A stretch of 48,272 nt of DNA from a virus, in IMG/VR virus record IMGVR_UViG_3300030060_004007, positions 1-48,272 of that record. One strand, given 5' to 3'. The first letter of the stretch is position 1; each line of letters begins with the position of its first letter. Position numbers and translations under genes: made by a program. The notes below the pieces were generated by a model, which saw nothing but the letters and a program-made list of their open reading frames with translations, had not been told where the DNA came from and did not search any database. Shown here piece after piece: positions 41,427 through 47,981 of this stretch.

Positions 41427-43459
41427 TAAACCGCCTCAATTAATTTTTTATTTATTAACTTAACAATAATGTTATTTTTCCCACCAATGTACTTACTATA
41501 ATTTTTAGCTATCTCTTCTACCTTCTCTTTAATATCATCAAATGACTTCTTTCTTATAGAAATGATAGCTTCATCTAACATTTTTACAAATCTTTTTATT
41601 TCATTAGTAGTGTCTTCTGAAGAAAAATCACCCTTAGATATATTCTTTATTAAAGAGAATAAGTTACCGTCGTAATAACGAGTAGATAACAACACAATAC
41701 CATTAAGTATTCTCTCAGGGGTTAATTCTAATTTAAAATTAACTTCTCCCAACAAAATTTCTACAAAATCTTTCTGTTCATCATTAATCAAAGTGTAGAA
41801 TAACAAAGCTGTATCTTTCTCCACCCCTTCTTGGAACTCATCTAATTCTTGCAAATCTTGAACCTGAACTTGCGGTAAATTATTTTTAAAATCATCTAAA
41901 CTTTCAGTATCTGTCGTTTCTCCTTCTGCCTTCCTCTTGTCTCTTATTTTACGATTTTCACGTCTAAGTTTTAATTTAACTGAATTAAAATTAAAGAATT
42001 CTTTAACCTCATCTACTAAAGAATTAGGTCTTACAATAAAAATATCTTTACCTTCGTATTTTTGTGGGGTATATTCAATATCACGTAAACTAGAAACTAT
42101 CTCTTTAAGTTCAGGGTCCTTCATTATAGCCAAAGCGATTTTTGAATCTGGATTCTCAATAAAGGCTTCTATGACTTCTTTCTCTGACGTAGAAACAGAT
42201 TGGTTTAATTTTTTAGCAACATTATAGTTACGCTTAATATTAATATATTCCCCGCTTAACTCACCATTAAGTAAATCTTTTATTTTACTTTTATTTTCAT
42301 TGAATGAACCTTTGATGTTTTTAACATATAATGGGTAACTGGGGTCATCTCTCTTATCGTAAATTTCTCTAACATAATAATCTTTTAATGCTTCATCATT
42401 AAGGTAAACATTTTCTTTCACATCATCTAAGAAATCAGATATTAGATTATCATCATAGTCTTTATATGTGTCACTTAATAAAGGACTCAATAATTTAGCT
42501 AGTTGTTGATATTCATTATAATCTGTACCTGTTGGGACTCCTTTTGGTAGAACCCCTTTGGGAAAATTAAATCTACGTATCAATGTAAGATACTTCCTAG
42601 CATCTTCAGTGCTAAAACCATCTTTGATTTTATATTTCATAGCCTCAATTTTTTCATCATCTTGACCGCTAAACATAACCCAAAGTGGGTGACTTCTAAT
42701 ATCAATATTTTTTGGTTCAATCGATTCATCTTTCTTTACAGCTTCCTCATAAATTACTGATTTATCAGGACTCTTCTCATACTTTACCCAAGATTTTGCT
42801 CCTTTCTTTTCATAACCTAATGAACCCAAATCAGAAGTGGTGGTTATAGTAATTGCTTTTATTTTATCATATTCTTCTTCAACTAAATCGTTCTTAATAT
42901 TAGGGAATTCAGGATTAGAACTACCGTAATTTTGTCTTAAAAAGGGATAAAATTTTTGGATTACATCCCTAGATAAACTCATTAATTTTTTATAAATTTC
43001 TTTTTGTTCTTCGTCAGTTTTTTCATAAAAATTATCTAATAGTTGCATAAGTTTTTCTTCAGTCATTGACGAGCTAACTGTTGGTTTGCGAGTTGTTTTT
43101 GTTTCCTGCATTTTTAATTTTAAAACAGGTAAAGTTTCTTTGACTATTTCTTTAAGTCTCTTTTCTATTTCACCCATCTTATTTTTATCATTCAAATGTA
43201 GCTGTCCTATCTCTGGCTCTCTATTGATACTACCATAATCATCTTTATATTTTTGAAGAAACTCAATAGTTTTAGTAATGCCTTTATTTTCAAAATTACC
43301 ATTTTTTATAGCAGTAATAAAAACATTAGAATTGCCCTCAGAGGATAGGTGGTTTGCCCATAATGTGAGGTTATTACTAGGAAGTTTCACATTTTCATTT
43401 TTAGTTATTAAACGCATATCAGGGTATCTAGTTTTCTTTAATACCTCTGTCCAATGCAT
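41426..43459 (-). CDS. Large N-tagged helical protein (677 aa)
   Basis: This 677-residue protein begins MHWTEVLKKTRYPDMRLITK, a clear copy of the recurring tag on a large protein. The remainder is highly charged and helical (EEKLMQLLDNFYEKTDEEQK, VKLKLRRENRKIRDKRKAEG, FVKMLDEAIISIRKKSFDDI). No known domain is recognisable. The tag on a protein of this size argues against the motif being part of a small conserved domain. Possible roles are internal core protein or packaged effector. The neighbouring 763-aa gene is similar in composition and may be its partner. Confidence 0.55.
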   Translation of the reverse strand: MHWTEVLKKTRYPDMRLITKNENVKLPSNNLTLWANHLSSEGNSNVFITAIKNGNFENKGITKTIEFLQKYKDDYGSINREPEIGQLHLNDKNKMGEIEKRLKEIVKETLPVLKLKMQETKTTRKPTVSSSMTEEKLMQLLDNFYEKTDEEQKEIYKKLMSLSRDVIQKFYPFLRQNYGSSNPEFPNIKNDLVEEEYDKIKAITITTTSDLGSLGYEKKGAKSWVKYEKSPDKSVIYEEAVKKDESIEPKNIDIRSHPLWVMFSGQDDEKIEAMKYKIKDGFSTEDARKYLTLIRRFNFPKGVLPKGVPTGTDYNEYQQLAKLLSPLLSDTYKDYDDNLISDFLDDVKENVYLNDEALKDYYVREIYDKRDDPSYPLYVKNIKGSFNENKSKIKDLLNGELSGEYINIKRNYNVAKKLNQSVSTSEKEVIEAFIENPDSKIALAIMKDPELKEIVSSLRDIEYTPQKYEGKDIFIVRPNSLVDEVKEFFNFNSVKLKLRRENRKIRDKRKAEGETTDTESLDDFKNNLPQVQVQDLQELDEFQEGVEKDTALLFYTLINDEQKDFVEILLGEVNFKLELTPERILNGIVLLSTRYYDGNLFSLIKNISKGDFSSEDTTNEIKRFVKMLDEAIISIRKKSFDDIKEKVEEIAKNYSKYIGGKNNIIVKLINKKLIEAV

Positions 43460-43468
43460 AATAATCCC

Positions 43469-43735
43469 TTAAAAATTTAGATATTCCTCTATTCTAGTTC
43501 GCACACTACTATTATCTATTGCCTCTGTTATTGACGCCTTTTTACCATAAAATATCTCTATTTGAGTAAGAATATCTTCATATTGTTTCTGCCATTTGTA
43601 GGGTTTTTCAAAATATCTTAAAACATCTTCGACACTATTCAACTGACCAAATTCCACTAATACTTGAGCGAAAGCAACTGTATTATCATGAGAACCTAAT
43701 TGGTCTGCCTTCACAAGCTCATCTTCCCAAGTCAT
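43469..43735 (-). CDS. Small N-tagged helical protein
   Basis: The 88-residue product begins MTWEDELVKADQLGSHDNTV, a divergent tag (DELVK instead of DILKK). The rest is a helical region (FAQVLVEFGQLNSVEDVLRY, YEDILTQIEIFYGKKASITE). It is the first of a run of five consecutive small tagged genes with very short spacers. No cysteine pairs or membrane segment. Function unknown. Confidence 0.55.
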   Translation of the reverse strand: MTWEDELVKADQLGSHDNTVAFAQVLVEFGQLNSVEDVLRYFEKPYKWQKQYEDILTQIEIFYGKKASITEAIDNSSVRTRIEEYLNF

Positions 43736-43740
43736 ATAAT

Positions 43741-44061
43741 CTACTCCGCAAAAAAAGCAATTTGTTCTTCAATTTCCGGTTCATATCCTTCTGCAACCGC
43801 TACCCAATCAACATCAGAAAGACCATCGGACGGGTCCCTTTCTGTTAATTCTTCCATAAATCCATCTAAATGAGCCATAATCTCAGGAAGATATTTAGTT
43901 AATTCATTAAAGATTTCATCTTTATCTAAACGGCCACTTCTTGCCTTTTCTTTAATCCAATTCACAACATTTTGATATACATCATAATCATTCATAGCCC
44001 ATAATTCAGCAGAGCGTGTAGCTGTTGCTATTCCTTTTTTTAATTGATTTTTCCAACTCAT
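43741..44061 (-). CDS. Small acidic N-tagged protein
   Basis: The 106-residue product starts MSWKNQLKKGIATATRSAEL. It is helical and strongly acidic at the C terminus (DPSDGLSDVDWVAVAEGYEP, EIEEQIAFFAE). The first residues fit the recurring tag with a basic variant (KNQLKK). Its start overlaps the preceding gene by ATGA. It has the look of a DNA-mimic or chaperone-like acidic protein, but that is speculation; no family is recognised. Confidence 0.52.
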   Translation of the reverse strand: MSWKNQLKKGIATATRSAELWAMNDYDVYQNVVNWIKEKARSGRLDKDEIFNELTKYLPEIMAHLDGFMEELTERDPSDGLSDVDWVAVAEGYEPEIEEQIAFFAE

Positions 44062-44315
44062 TCTAACTCCTCCTTTGGATGAAACTTCAATGTGACCTTT
44101 TCTGCATCTTTTTTAATAGATTCCCCATCAACTAGAACTTCTATTGGATATGGTTTATGTTCATTAAACCAGTATTCAACCTCATAACCTCCATTTTTCA
44201 ATAATTTAACAAGAAGACCTCTTTCGTAGTCTTTATCTTCCGCCTGAAGAACCATCTCCTTTCCTCTAGGTAAAACTAAATCTACTTCTTCTTTCAATAT
44301 ATTTTCCCAACTCAT
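44058..44315 (-). CDS. Small N-tagged beta protein
   Basis: The 85-residue product begins MSWENILKEEVDLVLPRGKE, the best consensus form of the tag. After the tag there is a compact beta-rich domain (MVLQAEDKDYERGLLVKLLK, GYEVEYWFNEHKPYPIEVLV, KKDAEKVTLKFHPKEELE). This body has no obvious relation to other tagged proteins, supporting the idea that the N-terminal peptide is a transferable module. Role unknown. Confidence 0.55.
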   Translation of the reverse strand: MSWENILKEEVDLVLPRGKEMVLQAEDKDYERGLLVKLLKNGGYEVEYWFNEHKPYPIEVLVDGESIKKDAEKVTLKFHPKEELE

Positions 44316-44325
44316 TGTAATCCCC

Positions 44326-44574
44326 CTAAATTGACGCCTCTAATTTTTCTTTAAATTCTTCTAATGTTTCTTCTATTTTACTAATAGTGGGTTTTTGTAT
44401 AGTTGTAATCAGACTTCTTGCTTGTTCCATAACCAAGCCCGTCTCTTTATTCATCTTAATGGCGGCTTCTTCTATATCTTCATACAGCCTTTCTAGTAGT
44501 TTTTCCACCTTTTCAATTTGGCTGAGATAGAAGGAATATTGTTCTAATCCCTTCAATATATTTTCCCAACCCAT
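44326..44574 (-). CDS. Small N-tagged coiled-coil protein
   Basis: I start this gene at ATG 44574, seven bases after AGGAGT; the longer start at 44595 would place 7 residues before the tag and overlap the preceding gene. The 82-residue product begins MGWENILKGLEQYSFYLSQI and continues as one or two long helices (LLERLYEDIEEAAIKMNKET, KIEETLEEFKEKLEASI). The body is a simple coiled coil and could oligomerise. Function unknown. Confidence 0.55.
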   Translation of the reverse strand: MGWENILKGLEQYSFYLSQIEKVEKLLERLYEDIEEAAIKMNKETGLVMEQARSLITTIQKPTISKIEETLEEFKEKLEASI

Positions 44575-44585
44575 TATAATTACTC

Positions 44586-44786
44586 CTAATTCCATGCTGA
44601 TGAAGTAGGAGTTTTTTCTCCACTAATATATTCTATTCTTTTATCAAAAGTTCCTACTTTTTTTAATTCTGCTGCAATTGAATCTTTAGTATATGGGCCT
44701 CTTCCATCAACATGGCCCATAATTTTCTCTTCACTAAGCCAATTGATTACGGGGCCTTCTTCTTTTAACACACTTTTCCAACTCAT
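44586..44786 (-). CDS. Small N-tagged protein with GPV extension
   Basis: The 66-residue product begins MSWKSVLKEEGPVINWLSEE, the tag followed by GPV. The same tag-plus-GPV arrangement occurs internally in the 97-aa protein at 47037 (WFNMLKEGGPVTTG). The remainder (GRGPYTKDSIAAELKKVGTF) looks like a short helix-turn segment. It overlaps the preceding gene by ATGA. Function unknown. Confidence 0.52.
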   Translation of the reverse strand: MSWKSVLKEEGPVINWLSEEKIMGHVDGRGPYTKDSIAAELKKVGTFDKRIEYISGEKTPTSSAWN

Positions 44787-45445
44787 TGTAATTGCTCCTG
44801 CATCTTTTCTTTAATATCCAACCAAACTTGAGGGTGTTGTTGTGCTAACACCTCTTGAACGACTTGCATCTGATGAACAATAATTGTATCTTGTCTCTTA
44901 TGCACAAGTTGCCCTTTGAATTCCAACATATACTTCAGAGATTCACGAATCTCTTTTGCAAGTTTGGTTAAACTATCAATGTATTTCGGATTAAGGTCAT
45001 CTTCTTCAAATAATAATTCTATTTTATCTTCCAATCTATGAATATTATCTGAAAGTAAATCTATCTCATTCAAATCTCTTCTCATAATTTCAACCGCTGC
45101 GGATTTCTGAACAAGAGGTTTGAGGTGCTTCGACATATGTTTCATAATTTGCTGTCTCGTCGTCTCTAAATCATTAGCTGCTTTCGTAGGTGATAACTCC
45201 CCCTCATGTATTGCTATTTCTAATTCCTTTCTCTGTGGGCTTACACATAAAGCACATCGAGGGTTTGATTGGTCTGTATATTCGGTATTCATATGATTTC
45301 TCAAATGTCTTGCTGAAACACCACTTGTCCAGCCCATCTCATTATCCAAATCATCTGGAGTAACATTTGCAGAAGAGAGTCTTTCTTCTAACTGGTCCCT
45401 ATCTTCACTCTGACATACTTTACAATGCCTTCTAGTTTTAGACAT
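44783..45445 (-). CDS. Double zinc-finger/HTH protein, small terminase candidate
   Basis: I favour the ATG at 45445, which shares a base with the preceding stop and sits five bases after GGTGAT, over the ATG at 45448. The product has two tandem units of about 45 residues: C-x2-C (C8, C11) with a helix-turn-helix and RHLRNHM, then C-x2-C (C64, C67) with a helix-turn-helix and IMKHMSKH. This C-x2-C ... H-x3-H plus HTH arrangement is frequent in small proteins encoded near terminase genes. Residues 110-220 are long helices (SDNIHRLEDKIELLFEEDDL, HQMQVVQEVLAQQHPQVWLD) suited to oligomerisation. TerS-like DNA recognition is the best guess; it is about 7 kb from terL, and a transcription factor is the alternative. 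Confidence 0.58.
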   Translation of the reverse strand: MSKTRRHCKVCQSEDRDQLEERLSSANVTPDDLDNEMGWTSGVSARHLRNHMNTEYTDQSNPRCALCVSPQRKELEIAIHEGELSPTKAANDLETTRQQIMKHMSKHLKPLVQKSAAVEIMRRDLNEIDLLSDNIHRLEDKIELLFEEDDLNPKYIDSLTKLAKEIRESLKYMLEFKGQLVHKRQDTIIVHQMQVVQEVLAQQHPQVWLDIKEKMQEQLQ

Positions 45446-45756
45446 CATTCATCACCCGTAGGATAAATTACATTTAAGTCCTTTCCGAACTCTTCATTCC
45501 AAGTTCTAATCCAAGCTTTCAGTTGTTCTCCCTCGGGACTATAACCTAATATTTTCCCTCTAGGGGTAGTAATTAATTCTAAATGTTCTTTATCATTGAA
45601 GCCTTCTCCTCCAATCTCTGCATCATCTCTTGCTTTTTGAGACTGCCAAGCCCAACTTCTATACGTTAAAAAATCAATGAGTTCTTCTGGTTCAACATCT
45701 ACTTCTCTACCATCAGAAGTCTTACCTTCCAATTTTAGAATACTTTCCCAACTCAT
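45445..45756 (-). CDS. Small N-tagged protein
   Basis: The 103-residue product begins MSWESILKLEGKTSDGREVD, a clear tag, then a body with VEPEELIDFLTYRSWAWQSQ and HLELITTPRGKILGYSPEGE. It ends in an acidic DLNVIYPTGDE whose codons include the ribosome site of the downstream zinc-finger gene. The body looks like a small alpha/beta fold without a recognisable active site. Function unknown. Confidence 0.55.
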   Translation of the reverse strand: MSWESILKLEGKTSDGREVDVEPEELIDFLTYRSWAWQSQKARDDAEIGGEGFNDKEHLELITTPRGKILGYSPEGEQLKAWIRTWNEEFGKDLNVIYPTGDE

Positions 45757-45762
45757 CTTTAT

Positions 45763-47040
45763 TCATCCCCATAATGAATCTATCCAACTTTTCTTAACTT
45801 TAGATTCTTCTATTGCTCGGTTATAATCAGCAGTCCAAGAATATCCTTCTGTTTTTCTACCCTTACCTTCACTAGATAATATGAAGGGTTTACCTTTATC
45901 CTTTAAATGAGGTGGAATTAACAATTTATCTCTAACTGTTTGGTTGATTAATCTGTTAATTACCGCCTTAGTAAATTTAATTTTAAATTGTTTAACATTA
46001 TCTCCACCAACTATCTCATCTAAATGGTCACTAATCGAATCTAAATATCCTTTTCCTTCTTCACCACTAAAGGTCAGTCCATTCATTTTAGTTAAGATAC
46101 CTGTTGCTCCTCCATAACTAACATACGCTTCAGAAGTACCTCCTCTATAGGTATCTCTTTCTTTCATAAACTTCAACAATTCACTTTGAACTTTAGGAAT
46201 ATTAGAAATAGCCTCTACTTTACCAGCTATATCCCCAACATCGTTAAAAATAACCATTGGTATGTATGCTCCATCTAATGCTTTTTGGTAATCTTGTAGG
46301 ATTTTTAGAAGTCCTTCTTTCATTAAATTTCCTGAACCAGTAGGTCCCTCTATATCCTTAGCACCAGAAAAAATAGCCTGCCATAAGGGTGGTTTAGCAC
46401 TATTTTTAGTATCACTATACCAACTACTATCAACTGGAGAAAGTTCATTCTTAGATTTATCTATTTCTTTTCTAGCTTCCACATAGCCCGGTGTTCTATA
46501 ATGACCATAGTAATCTTTTCTATCAGCTACTACCCATTTACCATCTTTTTTCCTTAACTGAACTGGTACTTGTGTAAATGGTATATTACAAGGATTTGAA
46601 TCACCTGTAGACATTTTAACTAAATCTTTAATAAATTTAGAAACTTTCTTTTCATCTTCTACAGTAAGTAAAGATGTTGTATCTGTAATAATCTTATCCA
46701 TATCTATTAATGCCCTTTGTTTAACTCCCTTTCTAGAGCCTTGTCCGGGCCTCTGTACTTCAGGAATAACGTGCCTTTCTACTTGGTCATAAAGATTAAC
46801 ACCATCATCAGGAGATGCATCTTTTTTATGCCCTCTACCTGTTATTCCCATAGCTTTAGAACCAATCCCCTTACAGTCATTTTTCCAATCAAGAAAAGCT
46901 TGCTGTATAGGTTTAACTTCCTCGCCTAATTCTTGGTCAACTAACATATCTTTGTAAGTAATTGTTCTAACTTTCTTAACAGGTTTCTTTTTTAAAATTC
47001 TAGAAGGAACACTTTTCCTTAACAATAAACTCCAATTCAT
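45763..47040 (-). CDS. N-tagged protein of unknown function (425 aa)
   Basis: The 425-residue protein begins MNWSLLLRKSVPSRILKKKP, a divergent tag followed by a strongly basic segment (KKKPVKKVR). The body has mixed alpha/beta features, for example QQAFLDWKNDCKGIGSKAMG, GAYIPMVIFNDVGDIAGKVE and IKFTKAVINRLINQTVRDKL, and ends SKVKKSWIDSLWG. No known catalytic motif is visible; the ordered-looking middle suggests an enzyme or structural domain not recognisable by eye. The start overlaps the upstream stop by ATGA. Confidence 0.52.
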   Translation of the reverse strand: MNWSLLLRKSVPSRILKKKPVKKVRTITYKDMLVDQELGEEVKPIQQAFLDWKNDCKGIGSKAMGITGRGHKKDASPDDGVNLYDQVERHVIPEVQRPGQGSRKGVKQRALIDMDKIITDTTSLLTVEDEKKVSKFIKDLVKMSTGDSNPCNIPFTQVPVQLRKKDGKWVVADRKDYYGHYRTPGYVEARKEIDKSKNELSPVDSSWYSDTKNSAKPPLWQAIFSGAKDIEGPTGSGNLMKEGLLKILQDYQKALDGAYIPMVIFNDVGDIAGKVEAISNIPKVQSELLKFMKERDTYRGGTSEAYVSYGGATGILTKMNGLTFSGEEGKGYLDSISDHLDEIVGGDNVKQFKIKFTKAVINRLINQTVRDKLLIPPHLKDKGKPFILSSEGKGRKTEGYSWTADYNRAIEESKVKKSWIDSLWG

Positions 47041-47330
47041 TCGTCTTCATCCTCCTTCTTCTTTTTCTTTCTACTGAAAATTGGTCTTGTTCCTATTCCA
47101 GCACTCCCAGTTGTAACTGGTCCTCCTTCCTTTAACATATTAAACCAACGATTTTCGTTTCTAGTTAATTTCGCCAATATGGACAAATCGTTCTCTTTAG
47201 CAACTTGCAACTCAGCTTCTGGTTGAGACATAGAACTCATCTTCTCTTTCAAATCCCCAACGAATTGCGGATATTGCTTAACAAAATCAGTCTCAACAAT
47301 AGCCCCTTTCAAACTAATATCCTTACTCAT
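47037..47330 (-). CDS. Protein with internal tag-like motif and basic tail
   Basis: The 97-residue product starts MSKDISLKGAIVETDFVKQY after a GGTGAT site. The tag-like element is internal, at about residues 61-74: RWFNMLKEGGPVTT, followed by GSAGIG and a C-terminal KKKKKEDEDE. The first 60 residues are helical. The motif position raises the possibility of proteolytic processing between the N-terminal helix and the motif, or of a fusion of a helical module onto a tagged protein. Function unknown. Confidence 0.52.
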   Translation of the reverse strand: MSKDISLKGAIVETDFVKQYPQFVGDLKEKMSSMSQPEAELQVAKENDLSILAKLTRNENRWFNMLKEGGPVTTGSAGIGTRPIFSRKKKKKEDEDE

Positions 47331-47334
47331 ATTA

Positions 47335-47622
47335 TCACCACAACTTCTTACACGCTAAACACTTAGGCGTAGTTATTCTACCTTTACACTGGTCACACTT
47401 ATGCCTCGCTCTAAAACTCGCTCTCCTTTTAGGATTTTTATGAGTACCACCACCACGGTTCTTACCCTTCCCTTTCCAATTACCCATCCCTTTTGCACCC
47501 GCATGAATCTTTTTACCCTCATGCGTTAGCATCATAATTTTCTTGCCAGCCCTATCACTAGGATATACACGACCTACACGCATATCCTTCTTATCTTTCT
47601 TTAGGACTTCTTCCCAACTCAT
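47335..47622 (-). CDS. N-tagged DUF5754-like basic protein
   Basis: The start is placed at ATG 47622, five bases after GTGAT, giving 95 aa beginning MSWEEVLKKDKKDMRVGRVY; the GTG at 47631 overlaps the preceding gene. After the tag, the sequence PSDRAGKKIMMLTHEGKKIH and HKNPKRRASFRARHKC follows the pattern I know from DUF5754-type proteins of marine phages and large DNA viruses. The C terminus has C76-x2-C79 and C88-x2-C91, a likely zinc ribbon. High Lys/Arg/Gly content suggests nucleic-acid binding. The fusion of the tag to a known phage domain supports the tag being a separate module. The family has no established function. Confidence 0.7.
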   Translation of the reverse strand: MSWEEVLKKDKKDMRVGRVYPSDRAGKKIMMLTHEGKKIHAGAKGMGNWKGKGKNRGGGTHKNPKRRASFRARHKCDQCKGRITTPKCLACKKLW

Positions 47623-47627
47623 GTAAA

Positions 47628-47981
47628 TCACTTTCTTGGTTTATGAGTATAAATATCTCCATCACTGTGCATGAAAATTACTTTCTTTCTTTTCATAGCA
47701 TCTAAGACTCTTTTCAAATCTTTAGGAGGACAAATTGCTTTTAGGTTCTTCATACCTAATGCACCTCCTTCTTTTTTGATTTCAGCAAGGATTTCCTTTT
47801 CAATGTCAGAATCGCTCTTTACTGCTTTCTTTTCATCTCTAAGCATCTTGAAATCCTTTCCACTTATTTTTCCATCACCATCAGCATCAATTCTTTTTTG
47901 ATTACCAGTTAGTGTCTTTTCTTCATAATCTGTCTTTTCATGCGTTCCACAATGTATTTTCAATATATCTTGCCATGTCAT
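47628..47981 (-). CDS. N-tagged EF-hand protein
   Basis: The 117-residue product begins MTWQDILKIHCGTHEKTDYE. Residues 32-43 read DADGDGKISGKD, a canonical EF-hand calcium loop with Asp at positions 1, 3, 5 and 12, followed by a helix (FKMLRDEKKAVKS). A single loop of this form also occurs in dockerin-type proteins. The C-terminal part (LGMKNLKAICPPKDLKRVLD, AMKRKKVIFMHSDGDIYTHK) looks like a small winged-helix. Its start shares bases with the stop of the upstream Cys-rich gene (TAATG). Calcium binding is predicted from the loop alone. Confidence 0.65.
   Translation of the reverse strand: MTWQDILKIHCGTHEKTDYEEKTLTGNQKRIDADGDGKISGKDFKMLRDEKKAVKSDSDIEKEILAEIKKEGGALGMKNLKAICPPKDLKRVLDAMKRKKVIFMHSDGDIYTHKPRK

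Noticed and set aside
40762-41463. 233-aa plus-strand ORF
   Set aside because: It is antisense to the 763-aa gene, rich in Ser/Leu/Phe as expected from the reverse complement of Lys/Glu-rich coding sequence, and has no ribosome site.
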